This document shows, in pieces, positions 1 through 9,659 of a stretch of DNA of 64,000 nucleotides. The position numbers were made by a program, and so were the translations under genes. The stretch is from Nostoc sp. JL33 (lineage in GTDB: Bacteria > Cyanobacteriota > Cyanobacteriia > Cyanobacteriales > Nostocaceae): positions 1-64,000 of the forward strand of contig NZ_JABXKP010000026.1 in assembly GCF_017114985.1 (NCBI RefSeq), given 5' to 3'. Under the pieces are notes generated by a model. The model searched no databases, had not been told where the DNA came from, and saw nothing but the letters and a program-made list of their open reading frames with translations. Every line of letters begins with the position of its first letter. Positions within the stretch are counted from its first letter, which is position 1.

Positions 1-234
1 GTTTTTACTGCTGAATTATTTTAATCTACGCTTAATTTAACAATGTATCAATTAATTTATCCTAAGTTTGGCTAATCCAGATGTTTTTTTCTCGCTCGTG
101 AGAAATCCGGGTCTTAGCGCCTGGCTCACCGCGTTGTCTCCTCTTGGCGTTGAAATTTCCACCCTCAATTCGCTAAGGTTTTACCCAAAGCTGTACAAGC
201 AATTCCAACTTGGCAATTCACTATTTGGAAACTA

Positions 235-2409
235 TTAGTTTTTGCTGGCACCTGCTGAAAGTTCTTCTGATTCTTGTGCCTCAGATGTAAATCTTGATGA
301 TTGTTCAACTTGTTCAGGTAGAGAAACAATAATATCAGCGCCATTGATAATTGTTCCTAATAACCCCAGTTCCGATTCAACCAATTGATCAATAGCCTCA
401 TTTAGCATGTTCTCTTCTGTAAAATGTGGTCGCGCCACTAGTACGATCCCATCGCTGTAGGGTTGGATTAACAAAGGGTCATTGGATATGCTCAGAGGAC
501 TAGTGTCTAAAATAATTAAATCAAAACGTTCGCGGACATCTTCGATCAGCCGCCGCATTTCGCTAGATTCAAGAATAGCAGCTGATTGCCGCACAGGGCC
601 AGGGCTGGGAAGAATGTATAAATTTTCCACATCAGGAACTAAACGAATACATTCACTTAAGTTAGCGTAATAACGCAAGGGTTCAATAGTGGCGTAGGGG
701 TCAGGAATTACTTTCAGGGATGTACAACGGGAAGGCGATCGCAAATCTGTTTCGATAATCAAGGTTCTTTTACCAGCACGGGCTGAAGCTATACCCAAGT
801 TATATGCACTTGCCGTTTTCCCCTCTAGTCTACTGGTGCTAGTAATCAACACCACCTTTAAGTTTTTACCACCAATCCGGCGCAGATTACTACGGAATTT
901 CTCATAAAATTCTAAATAAGGAGAATCGGCAGAAAGTAGCACAGGCACAGCTTCAAGATCCAAATCATCAACTGGCATTAAAGGCAATTCTCCCAACAGT
1001 GCCACTTCCCGTTGCTTGAGGCTATCGCGGATATCTTCCCTGGTTTTGAAAGTACTTTCCATCGCTCCCAACAAAAATATCACCCCGCCACCAATCAACA
1101 CACCTAAGAAACCACCCACAGCAAGTGTAATAGGCACACTCTTAGGAGGTTTGAGATCGGCAACGACTGTGGGGCGTCTGGCAATGCTGAGGCTGCTAGT
1201 AGTTTCTGCCTCTGCGGTTTTAGCATCGGTTAGCTTCGCCTGCATTTGGTCATAGATGGCTTTTTTGAGTATAACCTCCTGTTCTAAACGCGATCGCTCT
1301 AATTGCTTATTCGGTATCAGAGAATACTCTCGCCGGAGTCGCGCTTCTTGTTGAATTTCTTGGGCTAGTTGTTGTTGCAGCGTCTCCCCTTGGGTTTGCA
1401 ACGTCACCATTTGGTTTGCCAGCTGCTGACGTGCTGGATCTAAGCTACTTTGGGCGCGAATACCTGCAATCCTACCCGGAAGCGGAGCCGCCGTACCTTC
1501 ACCGCCTAACACCTCACCTGCACGTTGTTGCAGCAATTCCTCAGCAGCTTCTTTCTGACGCTGCAACTGAACCATCGTTGGATGTTCCGGTCGCAAATCT
1601 TTTTTGAGTACGGCGATTTGCGACTCACTTTGATAAATTTGCGTTCGCAAGCTACCAATAATTGGATCGGCACTCAAAGCAGAAGAAGTATAAGCCTGTC
1701 CGACTGTCAAGCCTAACTTATTTTGTAAACTGCGAACTTGACCATCAACCCCAGAAATAGTTAATTGAATTTGCCGTTGCAGATTTTGGCTGGCAGTAAT
1801 GGCGCTTAACAAGCTGCCATTCTCTGCTGCCAATATTGCTGTTCGCTCTATGCGATCGTACTGTTCCAACTTCTTTTCAGCAATTTGCAATTCCCGTTTA
1901 GCTTGTGGTGTGCGATCGTTAATCTTTTGAATAATTGCCTGTAATCGCCCAGTATTGAGATCGCTGCTCAACTTGATCATTGCTTGCATCAATTCCGCCA
2001 AGACCTGTATAGCTCGTTTGGCGTCAGTATCTACATATTTCAAATCCAAGATACTAGATTCATATTCTCCAGTCCTGGGGTTTTTTTTAGGTAAAGTAAG
2101 GGCAATACTGCTAGCGAGCTTTTTCGGTTGGACACCAGCTTTTTCTGCCACTCCTGCAATTATCTGGTTTGATAGTAAAGCTTCCTCATTCAGTTCCTTT
2201 CCTTGCTGTTGGATTTGAGTACCAGTTGTAGAGAAAGAAACTGGTGGGCCACTATAGGTAAGTGCAGCAGATCCTATATAACTAGTAGGTGGCTCTGGTT
2301 GCATAGCCACCACAGTTGACCCTGCTATAACTAAAGCAAAACTAGCTAGTCCAATCCACTTGTACTTCTCAAAAGCAATAAGATAGCGCTTAACAATTGG
2401 TGGGGTCAT
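235..2409 (-). CDS. Wzc-like polysaccharide co-polymerase / BY-type tyrosine kinase
   Basis: Inner-membrane protein that sets chain length and helps export of exopolysaccharide. It starts with a Wzz-type region and a first membrane segment at about residues 25-43, has a long periplasmic coiled coil (Gln/Glu/Leu-rich, about 150-420), a second membrane segment (about 440-460) and a cytoplasmic ATPase. Seen in the ATPase: Walker A STSRLEGKT (near 531-539), Walker A' TLIIETD (near 556) and Walker B FDLIILDTS (near 636). The ATG at 2409 is preferred over the upstream in-frame TTG at 2430 because family N-termini start close to this point. It is the last gene of a minus-strand polysaccharide locus and follows the Wza-like gene. 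Oddity: the C-terminal tail (SEAQESEELSAGASKN) has no tyrosine cluster, so classical C-terminal autophosphorylation may be absent. Family call is firm; the sugar product is unknown. Confidence 0.9.
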   Translation of the reverse strand: MTPPIVKRYLIAFEKYKWIGLASFALVIAGSTVVAMQPEPPTSYIGSAALTYSGPPVSFSTTGTQIQQQGKELNEEALLSNQIIAGVAEKAGVQPKKLASSIALTLPKKNPRTGEYESSILDLKYVDTDAKRAIQVLAELMQAMIKLSSDLNTGRLQAIIQKINDRTPQAKRELQIAEKKLEQYDRIERTAILAAENGSLLSAITASQNLQRQIQLTISGVDGQVRSLQNKLGLTVGQAYTSSALSADPIIGSLRTQIYQSESQIAVLKKDLRPEHPTMVQLQRQKEAAEELLQQRAGEVLGGEGTAAPLPGRIAGIRAQSSLDPARQQLANQMVTLQTQGETLQQQLAQEIQQEARLRREYSLIPNKQLERSRLEQEVILKKAIYDQMQAKLTDAKTAEAETTSSLSIARRPTVVADLKPPKSVPITLAVGGFLGVLIGGGVIFLLGAMESTFKTREDIRDSLKQREVALLGELPLMPVDDLDLEAVPVLLSADSPYLEFYEKFRSNLRRIGGKNLKVVLITSTSRLEGKTASAYNLGIASARAGKRTLIIETDLRSPSRCTSLKVIPDPYATIEPLRYYANLSECIRLVPDVENLYILPSPGPVRQSAAILESSEMRRLIEDVRERFDLIILDTSPLSISNDPLLIQPYSDGIVLVARPHFTEENMLNEAIDQLVESELGLLGTIINGADIIVSLPEQVEQSSRFTSEAQESEELSAGASKN

Positions 2410-2680
2410 GGTCGCTTCGCTCCAATTCAAAATTCAAAATGACGCTCTTTACAAGACGCGCTCTCTACGCGGACTCGCTAACGCCGGGCTAACAAAATTC
2501 AAAATTAGGAAGCACCAAACTAAAGATAGTGGCTTTGATACAAGAACGCTCTCAACTTCCTACTGTATTTATCGGTTGATATCTTTAATATTTTTCCATT
2601 AATCAATTCAAACAGAAATTCGAGATGTACCTTTCTCCTACTCACAACTATTTCCAGATTGTATCCTTATTTTATAATTA

Positions 2681-4042
2681 CTAATTTGATCCATTGCCAC
2701 CGACGTTTCTAAAAAATTGGAGAAAGGATTGGACATTGAAGAAGGGTTGGGTAATCGTAGTCAGTAAGTTAGTAATCTTACCGATGAGGTTCCGACCAAC
2801 AACAATAACATCATTATCTTGAAGCGACACATTTTGAGATGCATCACCGCCTAGAGCTTTTTTAGCATCAAGTTTCTGGGTAACAGCTTTACCTTGTTCA
2901 GAATCAAAGCGAACCAGAGCGATATCCCGGAGGTTAGCAGCGTCGAGATTTACTCCTCCCAAAGCATCTACAAATGTACTGCCGTTAGGCAACGCTTGAG
3001 TGGAAAGACCTCCCCCAGCGTAGTTTAAAACTCGGACTCTAATCTGTGGTGTAGCTAAGGATGAACGTGCTACTAAATTGCGGTCATAAGCATCATCATT
3101 ACCGACTTCACGACGCGGCACGAGTATTGCATCTCCATCTTGTAAGCGTAAATTAGGGATTGAACCGCCATTTTGCAATGCTGCATATAAGTCAATAGTT
3201 TGTGAAATCACCGAACCATCGATTAACTTCCGGCGTACTTGCACTTGTCGTAGGTCTGCATTCAACGTTGAACCACCAGATATTAGCAGGGCATCAGCAA
3301 CGCGGGGTGTTGATGAATTAATCGGATAAATTCCTGGTTTAAATATTTCCCCGCTAATGGTAACTTGAACTGGTCGTGTCCCTGCCAAGGATACTACCAC
3401 GATTGGATCTGGTAAAACGCGACTCAAACCCAAGCGAATTTTTTCTTGAGCTTCTTCCAAGGTTAAACCTTGTAATGACACGGTTCCCACTTGCGGCACC
3501 ACAATATTACCTTCTGGACTAATTACAGCTTGAAAACTGATGTCTTGACGCTGCGTTGCTAAGGCTAAAACTATTACTGGGTCAACGACATAACGATTTA
3601 AACCCAAGCGGATTTTTTCTTGAGCTTCTTGCAAAGTTAAACCTTGTAAGGAAACTGTTCCTAGTAACGGCACCACAATGTTACCTTCTGGGTTGATTAA
3701 AGCTTGAAAGCTCAAATCTGGAAAGCGCTGAACCGAAACGCTAATTCCATCTCCTATTCCTAATCGGTATGGCCCAGGAGGACGCTGAAGCACAACGCCA
3801 ATTGCATCTCCTGGCCCCAAGAGGTAACGGCTGAGTTGGGGGGAAATTTCGTCATTTGCACCTGGAGGCACAACCTCAGTACCTGGCAGAGGCGAGGGGG
3901 GTTGCCCTGGTGATTGTCCTTGAGATGGAAAAGGCAGGGCAACGACAAGTTGGATAGGTGTTGTTAAGAAAACTCCTACTTGAAGACTGACAAAACACAG
4001 GGCGCTGAATCCACGCATATAATAACTGGAATCCATGAACAT
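2681..4042 (-). CDS. Polysaccharide export protein, Wza-like (Poly_export/SLBB)
   Basis: Predicted outer-membrane or periplasmic export channel component, partner of the Wzc-like protein encoded just downstream. The N-terminus is signal-peptide-like (hydrophobic residues about 10-36), followed by a Pro/Gly-rich linker. The Poly_export region is internally duplicated: residues about 109-161 and 167-219 are near copies sharing PEGNIVVP and GTVSLQGLTL. SLBB-type domains follow (VTISGEIFKPGIYPI near 227; a second one in the C-terminal third). The length of 453 aa is typical of cyanobacterial members. The gene is separated from the cyanoexosortase B partner gene by about 240 bp without an evident gene. 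Confidence 0.88.
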   Translation of the reverse strand: MFMDSSYYMRGFSALCFVSLQVGVFLTTPIQLVVALPFPSQGQSPGQPPSPLPGTEVVPPGANDEISPQLSRYLLGPGDAIGVVLQRPPGPYRLGIGDGISVSVQRFPDLSFQALINPEGNIVVPLLGTVSLQGLTLQEAQEKIRLGLNRYVVDPVIVLALATQRQDISFQAVISPEGNIVVPQVGTVSLQGLTLEEAQEKIRLGLSRVLPDPIVVVSLAGTRPVQVTISGEIFKPGIYPINSSTPRVADALLISGGSTLNADLRQVQVRRKLIDGSVISQTIDLYAALQNGGSIPNLRLQDGDAILVPRREVGNDDAYDRNLVARSSLATPQIRVRVLNYAGGGLSTQALPNGSTFVDALGGVNLDAANLRDIALVRFDSEQGKAVTQKLDAKKALGGDASQNVSLQDNDVIVVGRNLIGKITNLLTTITQPFFNVQSFLQFFRNVGGNGSN

Positions 4043-4281
4043 CGGTGCAGGAAATACTGATATAGAAATTAGTCGCGCGGAATGGTTATTTTACTCTATC
4101 AATGTCCTAAATATGTCTTTTATCTGCAAGTATTTACCAAGAAGAACAGGAGAGTTTACCAAAATTTTATTTCTAACTTCATAATTAATATTGTTAACAT
4201 CTTTTAGCTCAGTTTCAGCCTGAAGGCAATTTATTGAGATCCTGTTGATGAATCTCTGCACAAAGCTATCTATAACAGACT

Positions 4282-5004
4282 CTACAAAGGGCCTGCCATC
4301 AATACTGCTTGCACTGTTTCCCCAATAGACTGGGCTAAAGACCAAGATGTTTCTACCTGCCCCAAAGGTTCCATTGGAATCAGAATACTGACGGCTACCC
4401 AAGGAGTGCGTTGCTTGTGCCACTGTGCCAATTGATCCGCCAAGAACCAGTGTAAAGGTGATGGATTTCCACCGTCTGGCATAGCGTACCATTGCAAGAC
4501 AGCGAAGGTTTGCTGTGGTGTGGAGGCGCGAAAGAACCTAGCTTCTACTTTGGTTTCGACATTAGAAGTCAACTTTGCAGGCGGTTTGACAGTAAATTCA
4601 GCAGAGCGAGATTGAGCTATATCCCACTTTCCCCAGCGTGACCTTCCCCAGCCGTTAACCTCTGTCCACTCTACCTCTGGTTGATCCATAGGCCCATTTT
4701 GCGGCAGCAAAAGCAGGATTGCCTGGGATTGGGAACCTTCTTTTTTAATTACCTGCAAAGACCATTTATGTTCGCCAATTTCCTGTTCTGCTTGTTCAGT
4801 CGTTTGCCAACCAGGAAGAGTTAACCCAGTGTTGCGGATCTGTTTTAATTCCTTGAGGGTAGTAACAGGTGGCGGTTGTTTCCATTGCCAGTGTCCTGTC
4901 AGGTATCCGGGAACCCCTCCTATTGCTAGCAGCAGTAGTAATAACAAAAGTGCTGCTATCTGACTCAATTGGTTTTCCTTGAAAAACTTGGAGAAGGAAA
5001 TCAT
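4282..5004 (-). CDS. Cyanoexosortase B system-associated protein
   Basis: A 240-residue protein with one N-terminal membrane segment (about 15-36, leucine-rich) and a soluble extracytoplasmic domain containing HWFLADQLAQWHKQRTPWV. Size, topology and its position right after cyanoexosortase B match the EpsI-like partner proteins that accompany cyanobacterial exosortases. Its biochemical role is not established; it may help the transpeptidase or polysaccharide assembly. The ATG at 5004 precedes the hydrophobic segment. A 133-residue overlapping reading frame at 4091-4492 on the same strand is regarded as a shadow. Confidence 0.78.
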   Translation of the reverse strand: MISFSKFFKENQLSQIAALLLLLLLLAIGGVPGYLTGHWQWKQPPPVTTLKELKQIRNTGLTLPGWQTTEQAEQEIGEHKWSLQVIKKEGSQSQAILLLLPQNGPMDQPEVEWTEVNGWGRSRWGKWDIAQSRSAEFTVKPPAKLTSNVETKVEARFFRASTPQQTFAVLQWYAMPDGGNPSPLHWFLADQLAQWHKQRTPWVAVSILIPMEPLGQVETSWSLAQSIGETVQAVLMAGPL

Positions 5005-5102
5005 CAGTAAAAATTGTAATACTTAGGCAAAATTTTACTTTATAAAATCACACTATGAGTTCAGTAATATTTATGACTAACGGATCAGCGACGAAAAATT
5101 AA

Positions 5103-5196
5103 GGGAGTGGGGAGTGGGGAGTGGGGAAGGTGGGGTCCCCTCTGGGGATAAGGGGTAATGGGGAGTTAGGAGTTAGGAGTTAGGAGTTAGGAGTTG
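5103..5196. repeat. Short tandem heptanucleotide repeats (GGGAGTG / GGAGTTA)
   Basis: Two adjacent runs of 7-nt units: GGGAGTG-type at about 5103-5128 and GGAGTTA-type at about 5160-5196. They lie in the spacer between cyanoexosortase B and its partner gene. Such STRRs are common in heterocystous cyanobacteria. About 5240-5310 also holds copies of the dispersed motif TCTCTACGAGA. No gene was seen in 5005-5329. Confidence 0.75.
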
Positions 5197-5329
5197 TTTA
5201 TTGGAAAGAATTCAGTCCCAATACCCAATGCTCAATGCCCAACACTTCTCTACGAGAGGCTGCGCCAACGACTTCTCTACGAGACGCTCTGCGCGTTCGC
5301 TCAGTACAAGTGCCCAATGCCCAGTGATT

Positions 5330-6223
5330 CTAACTTTCTCCTTCTTGGTGTGTTTCTAGAGATGCTGAAAAATAGCTATTAATCCAATTCAGTAAGGGCA
5401 CTAATGACACCAGCATACAAGCAGAGTAGAGATCACCACCCCAACCCTCATGCAGCCATTTAAAAGCCGCTTCTTGACCTGTGCCGTGAAAGAAAGTCAG
5501 TAAAGTATTACGGATGATATTGGCAGTAGTACTAACGATCGCAGCAATACATAAAAATGATATAGTTGTGCGACGTGAAGACAAAGCATCTGTCCAATAA
5601 AGCAGCATCAAGCCTACGTAGAGAGTAGTAAACAACATTTTCAGCCCTGCACAATAGGGGGCAACTTCCACAATCCGTCCTCCCACGTAGAGATTTGTCT
5701 CATACACGGTTACTTCCATACCAAATTGATTCAGTATGAAGCCTGCTGTGCCAGCAATGAAGCTTTGGAGAGGGAAGGTATAGGGAGCAATCAGATAGGG
5801 TACTGCTGTTGGGGTTGCCAAAAATACTAGTAGCAGGGGGAATCCTTGCGATCGCAAACCTGATATTCCCTTAAACCACAAGCATAATCCTGCCAGTATA
5901 ACGGGCAAGGAAAGGTTAACCCACTCTGTAACACCGCTAAGATAAAACACTGCCCCTAATAACAAGAAAACAGCGCCCAAAGGATGGCTGGTGTCTGGCA
6001 AACGTTTCCATTTTTTCCGGTTCATCCAGCCCAGATAAGCAGCAAATGGTAAACCGATAATCCCGTGGCTGAAATATTCGTGTTCTGTACTGATATTTTT
6101 GTTTAGCCAACCATCCAACCAGTGCAGCAATATTGGAGCATAAAGCAGCAGCAAAACGCCTAAAATAGCTAGATTTAATAAGCCTGATGCGTCTCTGTTT
6201 TTAATCTGTTGCTGGAGTGCCAT
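5330..6223 (-). CDS. crtB: Cyanoexosortase B (transpeptidase-like membrane protein)
   Basis: Multi-spanning membrane enzyme of the exosortase/archaeosortase family, predicted to cut C-terminal PEP-CTERM-type sorting signals and transfer the protein to a surface acceptor. The catalytic triad is visible: Cys191 in APYCAGLK, Arg238 in NIIRNTLL and His258 in WLHEGWGG. About eight hydrophobic segments are present and the length of 297 aa is typical. The neighbours (exosortase partner protein, polysaccharide export genes, aminotransferase) fit the known coupling of exosortases to exopolysaccharide loci. No PEP-CTERM substrate is encoded next to it. Subtype B rather than A is inferred from the locus and from divergence from the CrtA-like gene at 14.5 kb. 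The symbol crtB here means cyanoexosortase B, not phytoene synthase. Confidence 0.85.
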   Translation of the reverse strand: MALQQQIKNRDASGLLNLAILGVLLLLYAPILLHWLDGWLNKNISTEHEYFSHGIIGLPFAAYLGWMNRKKWKRLPDTSHPLGAVFLLLGAVFYLSGVTEWVNLSLPVILAGLCLWFKGISGLRSQGFPLLLVFLATPTAVPYLIAPYTFPLQSFIAGTAGFILNQFGMEVTVYETNLYVGGRIVEVAPYCAGLKMLFTTLYVGLMLLYWTDALSSRRTTISFLCIAAIVSTTANIIRNTLLTFFHGTGQEAAFKWLHEGWGGDLYSACMLVSLVPLLNWINSYFSASLETHQEGES

Positions 6224-6248
6224 GATTTTAGGTAATTCAAAAACTTAG

Positions 6249-6279
6249 GTCATTTGTCATTTGTCATTTGTCATTTGTG
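6249..6279. repeat. Tandem TCATTTG repeat
   Basis: Four consecutive 7-nt units (TCATTTG) in the 135-bp spacer between the aminotransferase and cyanoexosortase B. It belongs to the same class of short tandem repeat seen elsewhere in the window. Confidence 0.7.
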
Positions 6280-6358
6280 ATTAGCAAAGAATAAAGAACA
6301 AATGACACTGTTAACAAAAAAATGTGTAATTTAGACGCACATTAGGTATGAATTTATT

Positions 6359-7552
6359 TCAGACTACCACGCTGCTAAGGTCAGCAGGAGAGGGTTCATC
6401 TGTTTTATAACTCGTTGAGACTGCATGAGCGATCGCTGCTACAACTTCTTTGATTTGACTACTGCTCAAACCAGGATACATCGGTAATGATAATATCTGC
6501 TTTGACAGTTTTTCGGCTTGGGGAAAATCTCCAAGCTGATAGCCTAAGTTGGTGAATGCTGGCTGGAGATGACAAGGAATTGGGTAGTGAATGCCAGTTT
6601 GAATTCCCACTGCTGTGAGTTTTCCCTCAAGTTGCTGGCGCCCTATTGGGCAAGAATCATCAACTTTAATTACATAAAGATGATAAACGTGTCCTGTACC
6701 GCTTTGATTTTCCATCGGAATAATCCCAGCAGTTGCTAAGGGCGCTAGTTCACTATCATACTGCTGGGCAATAGCCAAGCGATCGCGATTCCATTCTGGC
6801 AAATATGGTAGTTTCTTGTGCAAGATTGCTGCTTGCAAAGTATCCAAGCGGCTATTCGTACCTGCTTCAGTATGAAAATACTTTTGCGATGCCCCATAAT
6901 TTCGCAAGCGCCTCATCTTCTGAGCTACATCTGAATCTCGTGTGAGTAACATTCCTCCATCCCCAAATGCGCCCAAATTTTTGCTGGGATAGAAACTAAA
7001 AGCTGCTGCTATTCCGACTGAACCAGCGTGATATCCATCTCTTTGGGCGAGGTGTGCTTGTGCCGCATCTTCAAAAATTAGTAGTTTGTAGGTATCGGCA
7101 AAGTTCAATAACTGGCGTGGTGATACCATTTGACCATAGAGATGCACAGGGATAATTGCTTTGGTATGAGGCGTAATTGCCTTTGCTGCGGACTCTAAAT
7201 CAATTAAAGCTGTTTGGCGATCGCAATCTACCAGAATTGGCTTGGCACCAGCGCGTAGCACCCCAATTAAGGTTGCTACAAATGTGTTTGCTGGTAAAAT
7301 TACTTCATCACCAGCACCAATATTACACGCTTGCAATCCCAGAGCGATCGCATCTGTTCCTGATGCCACACCAACTCCATATTCTGCCCCAGACACTGCC
7401 GCAAATGCTGCTTCAAAATCTGAGAGTGCTTGCCCTAAAATAAAATCTCCCCGTTCCAATACAGATTGGATTGCATCTTGTAATTGCGTTTGAATTGGTT
7501 CGTGTTGTAACTTCAAGTCTACAAAAGGAACTCTAATAGTCATTTTATTCAT
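6359..7552 (-). CDS. DegT/DnrJ/EryC1/StrS-family sugar aminotransferase
   Basis: PLP-dependent aminotransferase that makes amino sugars (typically from 3- or 4-keto nucleotide sugars) for surface polysaccharide. Features: GVGVASGTDAIALGL (substrate/PLP phosphate region), VILPANTFVATLIGV, IFEDAAQAHLA (PLP-binding Asp), FSFYPSKNLGAFGDGG (Schiff-base Lys in PSKN) and NSRLDTLQAAIL. The length of 397 aa is normal. Two ATGs (7552 and 7543) are possible; the difference is three residues. It is the most upstream gene of the minus-strand exopolysaccharide group and probably supplies a sugar precursor. The exact substrate cannot be read from sequence. Confidence 0.9.
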   Translation of the reverse strand: MNKMTIRVPFVDLKLQHEPIQTQLQDAIQSVLERGDFILGQALSDFEAAFAAVSGAEYGVGVASGTDAIALGLQACNIGAGDEVILPANTFVATLIGVLRAGAKPILVDCDRQTALIDLESAAKAITPHTKAIIPVHLYGQMVSPRQLLNFADTYKLLIFEDAAQAHLAQRDGYHAGSVGIAAAFSFYPSKNLGAFGDGGMLLTRDSDVAQKMRRLRNYGASQKYFHTEAGTNSRLDTLQAAILHKKLPYLPEWNRDRLAIAQQYDSELAPLATAGIIPMENQSGTGHVYHLYVIKVDDSCPIGRQQLEGKLTAVGIQTGIHYPIPCHLQPAFTNLGYQLGDFPQAEKLSKQILSLPMYPGLSSSQIKEVVAAIAHAVSTSYKTDEPSPADLSSVVV

Positions 7553-8105
7553 TACCAGTTGTCCTCAAAAAGAGATTTACAAAGTATGCAAAAAAGAGAA
7601 AAGCCTGCACAATTTTCAGCGTTAAATTGTAATAGGTTCAATCTATCCGATCAAGAGTTATATAAACTATCTAGGATTGTCAGCGATCGGTCTAGCTGCC
7701 ATCAGCAAAATTAGCTCTAAAGTTTACATAACTATACTAATTCTAAGTAAATTTACGCTGAATATGTCCAGAGGATTTTCCCTTCTGTACATAAAGAATG
7801 ACAGACTTTTAGTCTTGTATCCTTAGCATTAGCTTACCCTGACTGAATCAAAATCTAACGCAGCCTGATGGCAAAATCTCAAGCAAGAGAAACTACACTC
7901 ATGCTAAATAGAGAACATTCAGCACCAGTAAATACTAAGTGGTAAAGAGCGCGTTGCCGACTGAATCGAAGGGGTAAAAAATTTTTGTCCCAAACTTGTT
8001 TGTCAGAGGCAAAATTAGGGAATGCTTAAAGATAGGAATTGATAACCTAGAAATTAGGACTTGTATCAATTACAGGATCGAGAAATTATTAAGGTAGCAG
8101 TGGCA
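7553..8105. other. Divergent intergenic region, no gene seen
   Basis: About 550 bp between the minus-strand aminotransferase and the plus-strand GAF protein. It must hold both promoters, but no confident operator, RNA or ORF was recognised. Confidence 0.6.
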
Positions 8106-9659
8106 ATGTTAGAGCCTGAAAACAAATTATTTGCCCTAAAGGATGGTTGGGATTCTCCTGAATCAAGAGAACAACAACGCCTCAAAGCTTTGTCAGATTT
8201 AGGTTTGCGGCAACCAGAAACGATTCCGGTTTTTGAAGAAGCCACGCAGACTGCTGCCCACTTTTTGGAAGCACCAATTTCCATATTGGGATTTGTGGAT
8301 CAAGAACGCCACTGGTTTAAGTCGGCGGTGGGTTTATCTAGGCTGGGACTAATGAATCATTTGGCACAAAGCCGCCAACTGTCACGCCGGGAATCCTTTT
8401 GTACTCAGGTAGTAGAGAGTTTTCAAGTATTTGTAATTAATGATACACATAAGCTTACAGATCCAGTCCTTGCTAGCAGCAAGTTGGTGCAGGATTATGG
8501 TATTCGTGCTTACTTAGGAGCGCCACTGATTGATGCTGAGGGACATTGTTTGGGTGCATTGGCGGTGATGGATTTGATGCCGCGCAATTTTACACCGCGA
8601 GACATTGAATTTTTACAAATCATCGCCCGTTGGAGCATGAGTGAATTTGAGCGTAACCGACTCCTGCAAGGGAAACTCAAATCAAGGACTCCGGCGATCG
8701 CTCCTCTATTTTCACTCAATGAGGAACGTAACGCTGAGATTAAAATCACCCCACCCACTAAAGATAGCCAATCTGTTTCTACCAAGCAAGTGAAACTGGA
8801 ACTTTTGGGTCAGCTAACTCAGGAGTTACGTACACCCTTAACATCTGTACTCGGTATGGCTAGTGTTTTAGGACGTGAGATTTATGGCCCTTTGACGAGT
8901 AAGCAGAGAGAATATTTGGAAATTATCCAACACAGTGGTCGGTACTTACTTTCCCTAGTAAACGAAATTACCGAACTAGGAGCTACGGATGAAAACTCCA
9001 CTGTGCTGAATGTAGTTCCTGTGGATATCGAAATGCTGTGTCAACAAGCTATCAATACCCTAGAAGAAGTGGCTAATCGCCGCGAGCAAGATATTCGCCT
9101 CTCTATAGAACCGGGACGCAATCGCATTTTACCTTTAGATAAAGAGAAGGTGCGGCAAATGCTCTATCACCTGGTTTTCAGTGTGATTCAACTTGCGGCT
9201 ACAGGTAGCATTGTTCGCATTCATGTCTCTTACAAGGAAGATACGCTCAACATTACTATTTGGGTTTCCCATCCTTGGCTAGGGGACGGCATAACTGAGG
9301 TTGATCCGTATTTCCGTCTTAATTCTTTATCGCTGCTGGAGCTAACAGGTGAGGTAGCAACTTACAATAGTCATGCAGAAAGCCAAGAGCAAGCAGATAT
9401 TTCATCAGTAACAGTGAACAATTCAAAAAATTTGAGTGATTCCCACTCCAAATCCTTTGCTGCTAGTTCAGGTATAAATTTAGCTAAATCACATGGAAGT
9501 CTTTCTCGTGAAAGCTTGGGTCTATTACTAAGTTGTCAACTGGCAGAGTTGCATAGTGGACAAATTTTGATTCAAGGTTCGCCAGAATCAGGATATCGTT
9601 ATGTGCTTTCTTTGCCACTGCAACTGACGACTCCCTCACAACTAATTAGCGATGTTTGA
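8106..9659 (+). CDS. GAF-domain protein with degenerate histidine-kinase module (probable pseudokinase)
   Basis: A GAF domain (about residues 40-190; contains GAPLIDAEGHCLGALAV) is followed by a DHp-like region and a HATPase-like region. In the DHp the motif reads LTQELRTPLTSVLG, so the phospho-acceptor His of the usual SHELRTPL motif is replaced by Gln. The ATPase part also lacks a clear N-box (QMLYHLVFSVIQLA) and a DxGxG motif, and a Ser-rich insert (about 425-470) interrupts it. It is therefore probably a signalling scaffold or regulator rather than an active kinase. The ATG at 8106 (517 aa) is preferred to the in-frame TTG at 8061. The ligand of the GAF domain is unknown; the family is recurrent in cyanobacteria as far as I recall. 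Confidence 0.8.
   Translation: MLEPENKLFALKDGWDSPESREQQRLKALSDLGLRQPETIPVFEEATQTAAHFLEAPISILGFVDQERHWFKSAVGLSRLGLMNHLAQSRQLSRRESFCTQVVESFQVFVINDTHKLTDPVLASSKLVQDYGIRAYLGAPLIDAEGHCLGALAVMDLMPRNFTPRDIEFLQIIARWSMSEFERNRLLQGKLKSRTPAIAPLFSLNEERNAEIKITPPTKDSQSVSTKQVKLELLGQLTQELRTPLTSVLGMASVLGREIYGPLTSKQREYLEIIQHSGRYLLSLVNEITELGATDENSTVLNVVPVDIEMLCQQAINTLEEVANRREQDIRLSIEPGRNRILPLDKEKVRQMLYHLVFSVIQLAATGSIVRIHVSYKEDTLNITIWVSHPWLGDGITEVDPYFRLNSLSLLELTGEVATYNSHAESQEQADISSVTVNNSKNLSDSHSKSFAASSGINLAKSHGSLSRESLGLLLSCQLAELHSGQILIQGSPESGYRYVLSLPLQLTTPSQLISDV

Noticed and set aside
4091-4492. 133-codon minus-strand frame overlapping the exosortase partner gene
   Set aside because: It overlaps the supported gene at 4282-5004 in another frame and its product resembles nothing.
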